A stretch of DNA of 64,000 bases from Citrobacter freundii. GTDB lineage: Bacteria > Pseudomonadota > Gammaproteobacteria > Enterobacterales > Enterobacteriaceae. The position numbers were made by a program, and so were the translations under genes. The DNA lies in contig NZ_JAALBX010000007.1 of NCBI RefSeq assembly GCF_011077955.1, forward strand, positions 186,001 through 250,000, given 5' to 3'. The notes beneath the pieces are model-generated. The model had not been told where the DNA came from. It worked only from the letters and a program-made list of their open reading frames with translations, and did not search any database. This document shows, piece after piece, positions 25,909 through 33,562 of the stretch (positions within the stretch are counted from its first letter, which is position 1; every line of letters starts with the position of its first letter).

Positions 25909-26448
25909 TACCGAATGAAATCCAGGCATTATGAGTAATCCCCAGGAACTGATAAACACTGAATTATGTAACGCCACCGCAGCTTTCAATGCTGGCTCCC
26001 ACTGGCCTGAAATAATCAGTGTTTAATCATGACAGGCGTTCGTAAAAAACCGACGCTATGCAAACGTGACTTGATGCGTCCATCAAGCAGTGCATTAGCG
26101 CAAAACGAATCGACACTGCGACTCGTTTTGAGTGGGTTTGCTCCTGTCTTGTCTTATATGACCTCACCGGGGTCGCGCCGGCCGAGTCCGGTTGACGGGC
26201 AGGTTCCACGGCATAAGTCATCGTATCGTCTTCTGCTGTTTCTCTCTTTACGGGTGCTCTGCTTTGCCAGGGCCTTACGTAACAGCTGCGTATGCGTGTA
26301 TTTTTTACCGCAAGCGTAGGTTTCAAAGGCTTTATCGCGCGGGCCCTGGGGGGTGATGGCATAATCCCTTACCAGAGCATGGTGCCTTAAAGGCCCAGCT
26401 TTATGATAAAAACCTGGGCTTAAGACCACGACTTCAATAAGGGCTTAT
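25874..26448. other. 575-bp gene-poor segment upstream of hicB
   Basis: Contents: a hairpin (25872-25908), an inverted partner of the patD-end sequence at about 25951-25966, the 16-bp patD-end duplicate (26015-26030) and a second hairpin (26102-26129, AAAACGA / TCGTTTT). Two overlapping minus-strand frames cover 26027-26429 but show no recognised domain. I see no hicA here. The stretch may be a decayed mobile-element remnant. Confidence 0.5.
26015..26030. repeat. Duplicate of the patD 3' end (att-like left copy)
   Basis: ATCAGTGTTTAATCAT is identical to 27697-27712. It contains, on the minus strand, the last four codons and stop of patD (Met-Ile-Lys-His-stop). Similarity continues weakly on the inner side (ACA after one mismatch). 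Confidence 0.6.
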
Positions 26449-26880
26449 ATGTTCAAGTACGCGGCGAATGTGACGTTTGATAAAGACACCGATCAGTTCG
26501 ACATTGCATGTCGTGACTTCAGCACTTTGCACGCTGTTGCCTTCACAGAAGATGACATCGAGCTTGAAGCCAGAGAGGGTCTGACGGCTGTAATTGGTGA
26601 GCTGATAGATTCGCGCCTGCCCATACCGGAACCCACCAGCCCACAGAATGGCGAGATCGTTATTCATCTCCCGGTCCTGACATGCCTTAAAGTGGCCCTT
26701 AATAATGCAATGATTAATACCGGCACGCGCAAAGCGGAGTTAGCCAGAAAACTAAACGTGAATGGGCCGCAGATAGATCGACTGCTGGATGTGAGTTATG
26801 CCTCAAAAGTAGAGACACTGGAGCAGGCGTTATATCTTCTCGGCTATGAAGTGTCTGTTTCTGTCAACAAAGTGGTCTAA
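26449..26880 (+). CDS. HicB-family antitoxin-like protein without a HicA partner
   Basis: A 143-residue protein with a HicB-type partial RNase H-fold N-terminus (about 1-70) and a C-terminal helix-turn-helix (about 90-135: KAELARKLNVNGPQIDRLLD), the same layout as E. coli HicB (138 residues). HicB normally neutralises the mRNA interferase HicA, encoded just upstream, and represses the operon. Here neither the 400 bp upstream nor the 500 bp downstream contains a HicA-like frame (GSHHxY-type motif). It has an AAGGG site before the ATG. It is either an orphan antitoxin or a solitary regulator. In E. coli K-12 hicAB lies next to ydcR, elsewhere in this neighbourhood. Confidence 0.75.
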   Translation: MFKYAANVTFDKDTDQFDIACRDFSTLHAVAFTEDDIELEAREGLTAVIGELIDSRLPIPEPTSPQNGEIVIHLPVLTCLKVALNNAMINTGTRKAELARKLNVNGPQIDRLLDVSYASKVETLEQALYLLGYEVSVSVNKVV

Positions 26881-26963
26881 TACCCACTTACCGCGACCGC
26901 CACGTTGCGGGGTTTCTATTTTGGAATGCGCCGACAGTGAAAAGGTGTGGTCGCGTCTCTTTT

Positions 26964-26979
26964 CTGTTTAGATAAACAG
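26964..26979. promoter_or_regulatory. LexA-like palindrome CTGT-N8-ACAG
   Basis: CTGTTTAGATAAACAG matches the invariant LexA core CTGT-N8-ACAG and is a palindrome with 7-bp arms. Flanking bases fit the 20-bp consensus poorly, and no gene starts within 100 bp, so the assignment is tentative. Confidence 0.35.
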
Positions 26980-27200
26980 CGCTAACAAAAAGGCCTGTGG
27001 GGTGAGAAAAAATGACGTCTGGACAAGCGCTGATCCAGAATAATTACACTTAAACTGGCCTGGCCGATAATATTTAGCCACGCGATCCTCGTTTAAAAAT
27101 CGAACGCCCCCTCGTACTTCTCAGTAAAAAAATTCTCAGCATTTCTATAAATTTGATATCTCATCAGTTGCCGTAAAAATGCTTGTACTCGCAGATTGAT

Positions 27201-27338
27201 TTATCTATTTTTATCACGTCTGTAATAAGCAGAAATGAGCAGCGCCAAAGCATAGCCCAGCATCAAGAAAGGGAAGTGATAATAGTAGTTATCATACGGA
27301 GGGTTTTACCAGAAATGCGCCCACCAGCTAAATAAGAC
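27201..27338 (-). pseudogene. Possible remnant of a small membrane protein
   Basis: The minus strand encodes a frame ending at 27201 with the hydrophobic core FPFLMLGYALALLISAYY and a basic tail. Upstream in the same frame is LFSWWAHFW, interrupted by TAA (27306-27308). The codons and amphipathic pattern look protein-like, but the frame is too short for a firm claim. A 20-residue peptide from ATG 27263 would remain. Confidence 0.25.
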
Positions 27339-27395
27339 AACCCGCCGAGGGGCGGAAATCGCCTTCAGTCTTCAAATTGAATATAAGGTTGAAAA

Positions 27396-27581
27396 ATGGC
27401 TCAATCAATATCTGACATTCAGGCAAAAAGCGATGCCAAACGCGGCGTCCGAAGCAAAGGGTACAAACTGCCGGAAGAGATTATTGCTCTTATAGTCGAA
27501 TTATCCGATAAGACCGGTAAAGCGCAATCCGCTGTGATTAGTGAAGCAATTAAACGCTACGCCGAGTCACTTAAGCAGTAA
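27396..27581 (+). CDS. Small ribbon-helix-helix-like protein
   Basis: A 61-residue basic protein. The segment KGYKLPEEIIALIVELSDKTGKAQSAVISEAIKRYAES has the strand-helix-helix pattern of CopG/Arc-type DNA-binding proteins: a short strand, then two amphipathic helices with a Gly-Lys turn. Such proteins often act as antitoxins or plasmid regulators, but no toxin-like partner is adjacent. AAGG lies about seven bases before the ATG. A strong minus-strand terminator for patD follows. Confidence 0.65.
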   Translation: MAQSISDIQAKSDAKRGVRSKGYKLPEEIIALIVELSDKTGKAQSAVISEAIKRYAESLKQ

Positions 27582-27640
27582 CTGAGTGAGTCTGCGTTGC
27601 GGTGTATTCGGCTTCTCTTTTGAGTCCCAAATGTGGGCGC

Positions 27641-27672
27641 AATAAAAAGCCCCGAATGATTAATTCAGGGCT
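27641..27672 (-). terminator. Terminator of the ydcSTUV-patD operon
   Basis: The stem 27648-27657 with 27663-27672 (one mismatch) is followed on the minus strand by GGGGCTTTTTATT-type sequence. It lies 26 bp after the patD stop. Confidence 0.8.
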
Positions 27673-27696
27673 ATTTCATTAAAGGCTTACTCGATC

Positions 27697-27712
27697 ATCA
27701 GTGTTTAATCAT
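27697..27712. repeat. patD 3' end (att-like right copy)
   Basis: ATCAGTGTTTAATCAT here includes the authentic patD stop codon and last codons on the minus strand. An identical copy lies at 26015-26030. Confidence 0.6.
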
Positions 27713-29122
27713 CACATGCCGCACTATGGTGTAGTCTTCCAGGCCATACACCGACATATCCTTCCCATAACCCGACAGTTTTTGTCCACCGTGCGGCATT
27801 TCACTCACCAGCATAAAGTGGGTATTTACCCAGGTGCAGCCGTACTGCAAACGGGCGCTTAAACGATGAGCCCGGCCCACATCCTGCGTCCAGACTGAGG
27901 AGGCAAGGCCATATTGCGAATCGTTCGCAAACCTCAGCGCCTCGGCTTCATCACTAAATTCCGTCACGCTAATCACAGGGCCAAAGACTTCGCGCTGCAC
28001 AATGGCATCGTCTTGCTTCGCGCCTGCAAGAACCGTGGGTTTAAAGAAATAACCCGGTCCGTCGACTTTTTCCCCACCCGTCACGACGTGAATATGGCTT
28101 AGCGCTTTGGCCGCGTTTACCGCCTCAGTCACGCGCGCCAGATGCGCCTCAGAACTCAGCGGGCCAAGTTCCGTGGATTCATCTTCCGGCGCGCCGTATT
28201 TCAGGCTGCCCACCGCCTTACCGAGCTTCTCCACAAGCGTGGCGTAAATGCCTGACTGCGCATAGATGCGACAGGCAGCCGTGCAATCCTGACCGGCATT
28301 ATAGAAGCCGAAGGTGCGAATGCCTTCCACCACGGCGTCAAGATCGGCATCATCAAAGACCAGAACCGGCGCTTTGCCGCCCAGTTCCATATGGGTGCGT
28401 TTGAGGGTGCTGGCCGTGCGGCCAACGATATGCGCGCCGGTGGCGATGGAACCGGTAAGCGACACCATACGCACTTTGTCATGGCCGGTTAACGGGTCGC
28501 CCACGTTCTTTCCGGTGCCGAACAGCACATTCAACACCCCTGCCGGGAAGATATCTTTAGCCAGTTCCGCCAGTTTAAAGGCGGTGAGCGGCGTGATTTC
28601 GGAGGGTTTGATAACCACACAGTTGCCTGCCGCCAGTGCCGGGCCAAGTTTCCAGGCTGCCATCATCAGCGGATAGTTCCAGGGCGCAATTGATGCCACC
28701 ACGCCCACCGGATCGCGGCGTATCATTGACGTATGCCCTGGCAGATATTCTCCGGCCGCCAGACCGTTCAGGCAGCGCGCCGCGCCCGCGAAGAAACGAA
28801 ACACATCCACTACCGCCGGGATCTCATCATTCAGTACGCAGTGATAAGGCTTACCGCAGTTAAGCGACTCAAGCTTTGCGAAGGTTTCTGCGTTCTGCTC
28901 AATCACATCCGCCAGTTTCAGCAGCGCTTCCGCACGCATTTTCGGTGAGCTTTGTCCCCACTCATCAAACGCGGCATCGGCGGCCTCAACGGCCTCATTC
29001 ACCTGCTCCGCCGTCGCCTCAGGGATTTCCAGCAGCACCTCGCCCGTGGCCGGATTGTGCACCGCCAGGCGCTCGCCTTTACCGTCTACGAGCTGCCCAT
29101 TAATCAATAATTGACTCTGCAT
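27698..29122 (-). CDS. patD: PatD (YdcW), gamma-aminobutyraldehyde dehydrogenase
   Basis: NAD-dependent aldehyde dehydrogenase of 474 residues, the same length as E. coli PatD and very similar throughout. It oxidises 4-aminobutyraldehyde to GABA in the putrescine transaminase pathway. Catalytic Glu lies in [17 protein letters not shown] (about 245) and catalytic Cys in [12 protein letters not shown] (about 280); the cofactor loop is [12 protein letters not shown]. It is the last gene of the ydcSTUV-patD operon, 27 bp after ydcV, so uptake of the amine and oxidation of its product are co-expressed. Its final 15 bases are duplicated 1.68 kb downstream. Confidence 0.96.
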   Translation of the reverse strand: MQSQLLINGQLVDGKGERLAVHNPATGEVLLEIPEATAEQVNEAVEAADAAFDEWGQSSPKMRAEALLKLADVIEQNAETFAKLESLNCGKPYHCVLNDEIPAVVDVFRFFAGAARCLNGLAAGEYLPGHTSMIRRDPVGVVASIAPWNYPLMMAAWKLGPALAAGNCVVIKPSEITPLTAFKLAELAKDIFPAGVLNVLFGTGKNVGDPLTGHDKVRMVSLTGSIATGAHIVGRTASTLKRTHMELGGKAPVLVFDDADLDAVVEGIRTFGFYNAGQDCTAACRIYAQSGIYATLVEKLGKAVGSLKYGAPEDESTELGPLSSEAHLARVTEAVNAAKALSHIHVVTGGEKVDGPGYFFKPTVLAGAKQDDAIVQREVFGPVISVTEFSDEAEALRFANDSQYGLASSVWTQDVGRAHRLSARLQYGCTWVNTHFMLVSEMPHGGQKLSGYGKDMSVYGLEDYTIVRHVMIKH

Positions 29123-29149
29123 ACTCTGCCTCGTTCTCTGCTTGGTTCG

Positions 29150-29956
29150 TTATTTACCGCTTCCGGCGACCATCTCGCCATCGCGCGTTAGCCACCAGGC
29201 CCCGAGGATCGGGATGGTGGTCACCAGCATCACGCAAAGCGCCACCACATTGGTGACGGGAACATCGCGCGGTCTTCCCAGCTGGTTTAGCAACCACAGC
29301 GGCAGCGTACGTTCATGCCCCGCAGTGAAAGTAGTGACGATGATTTCGTCAAACGACAGCGCAAATGCCAGCATTCCCCCGGCTAACAGCGCCGAACCAA
29401 GATTCGGCATAATCACATAGCGGAAGGTCTGCCAGCCGTCAGCGCCTAAATCCATTGATGCTTCTATCAGGCTGTACGAGGTACGCCGAAACCGGGCGAT
29501 CACATTGTTAAAAACCACCACCACGCAAAATGTGGCATGGCCTATCACAATGGTTAAAAACCCCGGCTCCAGATCGACCGTTTTAAACGCGCTCAACAGC
29601 GCAAGGCCGGTAATAATCCCCGGCAGCGCAATCGGTAACAGCAACAACAAAGAAATGGCGCTTTTGCCAAAAAAATCACGTCGCCAGAGTGCCGCTGCAG
29701 CAAGCGTGCCAAGTACTAACGCCACCGCAGTCGCAAGCGAGGCAATCTTCACCGACAGCATCACCGCGTCCAGAATATCGTCGCGCTGCGCCGCCACGCT
29801 AAACCACTTCAGGGTGAACCCTTTCGGTGGAAAGCTAAACGCCGCATCCTCGGTATTAAAAGCATAGGTGCCAATCACCAAAAGCGGCCAGTGGAGAAAG
29901 AGAATCGCGCCCCAGGCGGCGATTTTGAGCCAAAGTGGTGCGCGTTCAGAGTGCAT
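29150..29956 (-). CDS. ydcV: YdcV, ABC transporter permease (putrescine/spermidine type)
   Basis: Inner-membrane permease of 268 residues with six hydrophobic segments, and the EAA loop [20 protein letters not shown] at about 180-200 that contacts the ATPase YdcT. It is similar to PotC and to E. coli YdcV (264). Overlaps ydcU by 11 bp, implying coupled synthesis of the two permease halves. The transporter is thought to import polyamine-related compounds such as putrescine or GABA precursors; the E. coli substrate is not firmly proven. Confidence 0.93.
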   Translation of the reverse strand: MHSERAPLWLKIAAWGAILFLHWPLLVIGTYAFNTEDAAFSFPPKGFTLKWFSVAAQRDDILDAVMLSVKIASLATAVALVLGTLAAAALWRRDFFGKSAISLLLLLPIALPGIITGLALLSAFKTVDLEPGFLTIVIGHATFCVVVVFNNVIARFRRTSYSLIEASMDLGADGWQTFRYVIMPNLGSALLAGGMLAFALSFDEIIVTTFTAGHERTLPLWLLNQLGRPRDVPVTNVVALCVMLVTTIPILGAWWLTRDGEMVAGSGK

Positions 29957-30890
29957 CGAAAGCTCCCAGGCGTTTCACGATCGCCAGATAAATCGCAATC
30001 AGCACAATCGGCACCAGCGTAAACGCCGCTGCCATTGGCATATTGCCGATTGCCCCCTGTTGGGAATAGACCATGTTGCCGATGAAAAACCCCGGCGGGC
30101 CTACCAGCTGCGGCACAATAAAATCGCCCAGCGTCAGGGAGAAGGTGAATATCGAACCAGCCGCCACACCCGGAATGGCCAGCGGTAAGATGACAAAACG
30201 AAACGTTTGGGTGGGCGTTGCGCCTAAATCCGCCGAGGCTTGTAACAACGACGGCGGCAAACGCTCAAGGGCCGCCTGAATCGGCAGGATCATAAACGGC
30301 AGCCAGATATAGACGAACACCAAAAAACGGCCTACGCCTGAGGTCGACAAGGTATTACCGCCCACCAGCGGCAGCGAGAGAAACGCCGTCAGCACGCCTT
30401 CCAGTCCCAGGTGTTGCAGGAACCACTGCGCCACGCCGTCGCGCGCCAGCAGCAGCGTCCAGGCATAGGCTTTGACGATATAGCTCGCCCACATCGGCAG
30501 CATCACGGCGATATAAAAGAATGCCTTCATTTTGCCGCGCACGTAGCGCGCCATGTAATAGGCAATGGGAAACGCCACGATGGCGCTGGCAATGGTCACC
30601 ACTATCGCCATCACCAGGGTGCGGACAATAATGTCGTAGTTGGCCGGCTGGAACAGCGCCTGCAAATTAGCCAGCGTCAGATCCGGGGTAACCGACATCG
30701 TAAAGTCGTCGAAGGTATAAAAACCTTGCCACAACATTGTCAGCAGCGAGCCGAGATAGACCACGCCAAACCACATCAGCGGCGGCAAAAGCAGTAACAA
30801 CAGCCAGAGCGTCGGTCGCGCCCAGAAGAAGGCGGTTAACCGCCGCAGAAAACCTGGCTGTTGGCTCGGTTGCGGGAGTGTCATATCCAT
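29946..30890 (-). CDS. ydcU: YdcU, ABC transporter permease
   Basis: The second permease half, 314 residues, PotB-like. A cytoplasmic N-terminus of about 25 residues is followed by six transmembrane segments; the EAA loop reads [20 protein letters not shown] at about 220-240. E. coli YdcU has 313 residues. It starts one base after the ydcT stop codon and overlaps ydcV, which fits a single polycistronic message for the heterodimeric channel. Confidence 0.93.
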   Translation of the reverse strand: MDMTLPQPSQQPGFLRRLTAFFWARPTLWLLLLLLPPLMWFGVVYLGSLLTMLWQGFYTFDDFTMSVTPDLTLANLQALFQPANYDIIVRTLVMAIVVTIASAIVAFPIAYYMARYVRGKMKAFFYIAVMLPMWASYIVKAYAWTLLLARDGVAQWFLQHLGLEGVLTAFLSLPLVGGNTLSTSGVGRFLVFVYIWLPFMILPIQAALERLPPSLLQASADLGATPTQTFRFVILPLAIPGVAAGSIFTFSLTLGDFIVPQLVGPPGFFIGNMVYSQQGAIGNMPMAAAFTLVPIVLIAIYLAIVKRLGAFDAL

Positions 30891-30891
30891 A

Positions 30892-31905
30892 TCATCCCTC
30901 CGCGTGCAATGGGATCATCGCGTCACGGGACCAGGAGGCCAGCACCGGCTGGCCAATATGAAACGCGCCTTCAGGCAGGGCATCGTAGAGATTGGCCTGG
31001 CTTACCAGCAAACGCCCGCCGTCATCGAGGCGAAGTTCAATGCGCGTCGCCGCACCCTGATACAGGATTTCCTGCACGGTTCCCTGAACCTGGATATCGC
31101 CGGGTTGATTGAGCAGAATATGTTCCGGGCGCAGCGAAAACGCGCCATGCCCGCCGCCGAGCCGCGCGACCTGCTCGGCAGTTAACACGTTAGAGGTGCC
31201 GACAAAGCCCGCGACAAACGGCGTGCGCGGACGCTGGTAGAGTTCGCGCGGCGTATCCACCTGCTCAATGTGACCGTTATTAAACACCGCCACCCGGTCA
31301 GACATCGACAGCGCCTCGCCCTGATCGTGCGTGACGAAAATAAAGGTGATGCCAAGCTCACGCTGGAGCTTTTTCAGCTCGCCCTGCATCTGCTCGCGCA
31401 GTTTTAAATCAAGTGCGCCAAGCGGTTCATCAAGCAGAAGCACGCGCGGCTGATTAACCAGCGCGCGGGCAATGGCTACGCGCTGGCGCTGCCCGCCGGA
31501 AAGCTGTGAAGGTTTACGCGCATGGGTGAAGCCAAGCGCCACCTGGTCGAGAGCGCGGGCGGCTTTGGCAAGACGCGTTTTTTTATCCACGCCTTTTACC
31601 ATCAGCCCATACGCCACGTTTTCCAGCACCGACATATGCGGAAACAGCGCGTAATCCTGAAACACGGTATTGACGTCGCGTTGCCAGGGCGGCAGATCGC
31701 GCGCTTCCTGGCCGAAAATACGAATCGATCCTGACGAGAGCTGTTCAAATCCGGCAATTAACCGCAAACAGGTCGTTTTACCGGAACCGGACGGCCCCAG
31801 CATGGAGAAAAACTCACCATCGTTAATATTGATAGTGACGTCATCCACCGCCCGTATATCACCGTACAGGCGGCTGACATTTTTGAATTCTACTGCGTAC
31901 GACAT
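30892..31905 (-). CDS. ydcT: YdcT, ABC transporter ATP-binding subunit
   Basis: A 337-residue ATPase, equal in length to E. coli YdcT, that powers the YdcUV permease. Walker A GPSGSGKT (37-44), ABC signature LSGGQRQRVAIARAL, Walker B VLLLDEPLGALD and the H-loop VTHDQGEAL are intact. A C-terminal TOBE-type regulatory domain occupies about 245-335. A longer frame reaches 31968, but ATG 31905 restores the family N-terminus MSYAVEF. A 173-bp gap with a hairpin and T-run separates it from ydcS. Confidence 0.95.
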   Translation of the reverse strand: MSYAVEFKNVSRLYGDIRAVDDVTININDGEFFSMLGPSGSGKTTCLRLIAGFEQLSSGSIRIFGQEARDLPPWQRDVNTVFQDYALFPHMSVLENVAYGLMVKGVDKKTRLAKAARALDQVALGFTHARKPSQLSGGQRQRVAIARALVNQPRVLLLDEPLGALDLKLREQMQGELKKLQRELGITFIFVTHDQGEALSMSDRVAVFNNGHIEQVDTPRELYQRPRTPFVAGFVGTSNVLTAEQVARLGGGHGAFSLRPEHILLNQPGDIQVQGTVQEILYQGAATRIELRLDDGGRLLVSQANLYDALPEGAFHIGQPVLASWSRDAMIPLHAEG

Positions 31906-32043
31906 GGTAACCCCGCTTAGCGCCTGTTTTTTTACCCATCTCGCCACGCGCCAGTCTCCGAAGGCCAAAGGGGACGCTTTCCGAACGCGGACTGCGCACC
32001 ACCCTCTGCATACCGGGTACTTTTAAGCGTGCACAGCCCGGGT

Positions 32044-32077
32044 CGAAAAAGCCACGCCCTGGGCAACGGGCCAGGCG
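32044..32077 (-). terminator. Intercistronic attenuator-like hairpin between ydcS and ydcT
   Basis: Immediately after the ydcS stop, 32055-32077 can form a 7-bp stem with one bulge, followed on the minus strand by GTGGCTTTTTCG. It could terminate part of the transcripts and keep the binding protein YdcS in excess over the permease, as known for many ABC operons. Confidence 0.55.
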
Positions 32078-32078
32078 T

Positions 32079-33215
32079 TTAGCGACCGCCCATCACGGCG
32101 ATATAGTCCTGCGTCCAACGGCTGTACGGCACAAATTTGCCACCCTCAGCCACCGGGGTTTTCCAGAACACAATCTTATCGAAGTAATCGAAACCGTTGG
32201 TTTGACAGCCTTTATCACCCAATAGCTGGCTCGCTTTACAGCCTTCAACCACCGCGGGGAGCGAACCAAACCATGCCGCCACATCGCCCTGCACTTTCGG
32301 CGTCAGCGACCAGTTCATCCATTTGTAAGCGCAAACCGGGTGTTTGGCCGACGCATGAAGCATGGTGGTATCGGCCCAGCCGGTTACCCCCTCCTTCGGA
32401 AAGACGGTCGCCACGGGTTGGCCGTCAGCTTTCAGGGCATTGGCCTGATACGGCCAGGCGCTGGATGCCACCACGCCTTCATTTTTGAAGTCACTCATTT
32501 GCACGGTGGTGTCATGCCAGTAGCGATGCACCAGTTGATGCTGGTCACGCAGCACTTTCAGCACGGCCTGATACTGCGCTTCGGTCAACTGATAGGGATC
32601 GGTAATTTTTAAATCCGGCTGCGCGGTTTTCAGGTACAGCGCCGCATCGGCGATATAAATCGGCCCGTCGTAGGCCTGCACGCGGCCCTGATTGGTTTTG
32701 CCATCCGGCAGGTTTTGCTTCACAAACAGCACGGCCCAACTATCAGGCGGCGTGGGGAAGGTTTTGGTGTTGTACATCAGCAGGTTCGGCCCCCACTGAT
32801 AGGGCGTGCCATACACTTTACCGTCTACGTTAAACCATTCGCCTTTCACCAGGCGCGGATCAACATTTTTCCAGTTGGCAATTTTGCTGACATCAATAGG
32901 CTGGACCCGCTTGCCCATAATCAGGCGCAACGACGCGTCCCCGGAGGCGGTCACCAGATCGTAGCCGCCTTTCGCCATCAGGCTGACCATCTCATCGGAG
33001 GTTGCCGCGGTTTTGACGTTAACTTCGCATCCGGTCTCTTTTTCGAACTGCGTCACCCAGTCGTATTGTTTATCGGTTTGTCCACGTTCGATGTACCCCG
33101 GCCAGGCGATAATATCAAGGCGCCCTTCCCCTTTCGCGTCGCTGTCTGCCGCCTGGGCGGTAAGCACAGTCAGACACAGCGCACTTAACGTGCTCAGCGC
33201 AAATTTCTTACTCAT
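32079..33215 (-). CDS. ydcS: YdcS, periplasmic solute-binding protein
   Basis: Polyamine-type extracellular binding protein of 378 residues with a signal peptide MSKKFALSTLSALCLTVLTA|QA. It is almost identical in core segments to E. coli YdcS (381): LDIIAWPGYIERGQTDKQYD, WFNVDGKVYGTPYQWGPNL and KYMNWSL-like SLTPKVQGDVAAWFGSLP. E. coli YdcS was also reported to have polyhydroxybutyrate synthase activity and to be RpoS-dependent. A much longer frame extends to 33413 but lacks a ribosome site; ATG 33215 has AGGAG and begins the signal peptide. First gene of the operon. Confidence 0.95.
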   Translation of the reverse strand: MSKKFALSTLSALCLTVLTAQAADSDAKGEGRLDIIAWPGYIERGQTDKQYDWVTQFEKETGCEVNVKTAATSDEMVSLMAKGGYDLVTASGDASLRLIMGKRVQPIDVSKIANWKNVDPRLVKGEWFNVDGKVYGTPYQWGPNLLMYNTKTFPTPPDSWAVLFVKQNLPDGKTNQGRVQAYDGPIYIADAALYLKTAQPDLKITDPYQLTEAQYQAVLKVLRDQHQLVHRYWHDTTVQMSDFKNEGVVASSAWPYQANALKADGQPVATVFPKEGVTGWADTTMLHASAKHPVCAYKWMNWSLTPKVQGDVAAWFGSLPAVVEGCKASQLLGDKGCQTNGFDYFDKIVFWKTPVAEGGKFVPYSRWTQDYIAVMGGR

Positions 33216-33562
33216 AAAGGTACTCCTGTCTGAAGTCGTATCAGGCAGCCTTGCCGTAAAATTATGTCCCGAATTAAAAAATAGTCGTCGCCTTAAAACC
33301 ATTCCTGTTGATTGGCAGGAATTTATTAAGGATGTGACAAACCGCGCAATATTGCATGCAATGTATGCCAGACTATTTTTGGAGTATAGACAGTGAGTTA
33401 GCTTTTTTAGCAACTATCCAGATTTCGTATGGTATTTATTTTTTTAATTGCTAAAATTTTTTATCAATACAAAACGACGGGATTGTTAATCGCTGAAAAT
33501 AAGTTATTCAGCGAATGAGAAAATAAATTGCGACGGCCGAAATAAATTAAACCGCTTTCGCT
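33216..33562. promoter_or_regulatory. AT-rich regulatory region between ydcS and ydcR
   Basis: This 347-bp region upstream of the ydcS operon lies downstream of ydcR (same strand). It holds the palindrome ATTGCATGCAAT (33351-33362) and an ATTCCTG / CAGGAAT hairpin (33301-33322). The sequence is unusually AT-rich from 33370 to 33550. The operon promoter must lie here; I cannot place it exactly. Confidence 0.55.
33351..33362. promoter_or_regulatory. 12-bp palindrome upstream of ydcS
   Basis: The perfect palindrome ATTGCATGCAAT lies inside a larger symmetric area (GCAATATTGCATGCAATGTATGC). It sits about 136 bp upstream of the ydcS start and is a candidate operator, possibly for YdcR. Confidence 0.4.

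Larger units (their letters stand above)
26881..27395. other. 515-bp AT-richer intergenic segment
   Basis: Contains a LexA-like palindrome (26964-26979) and a minus-strand frame with a hydrophobic core (27201-27338, interrupted by TAA). I see no complete gene. Composition is visibly more AT-rich than the neighbouring conserved genes, consistent with acquired DNA. Confidence 0.5.
26015..27712. mobile_element. Possible remnant of a small integrated element at the patD 3' end
   Basis: A 1.7-kb segment is bounded by identical 16-bp copies of the patD 3' end, as expected if an element inserted into that site by site-specific recombination and restored the gene end. Inside are an orphan HicB, a ribbon-helix-helix-like gene, a decayed membrane-peptide frame and a LexA-like palindrome. 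No integrase or excisionase is present, so this is a hypothesis, not a demonstrated element. Confidence 0.3.

Noticed and set aside
25951-26030. Inverted copies of the patD-end motif as a transposon terminal repeat pair
   Set aside because: The inverted partner at about 25951 is imperfect (indels), the interval is only 65 bp and no transposase is present.
26027-26429. Two overlapping minus-strand frames upstream of hicB as a gene
   Set aside because: They are in different frames, have no convincing start and no recognised domain; a frameshifted remnant is possible but not supported.
32079-33413. N-terminally extended YdcS of 444 residues
   Set aside because: The extension precedes a perfect signal peptide and lacks a ribosome site; ATG 33215 gives the known family N-terminus.
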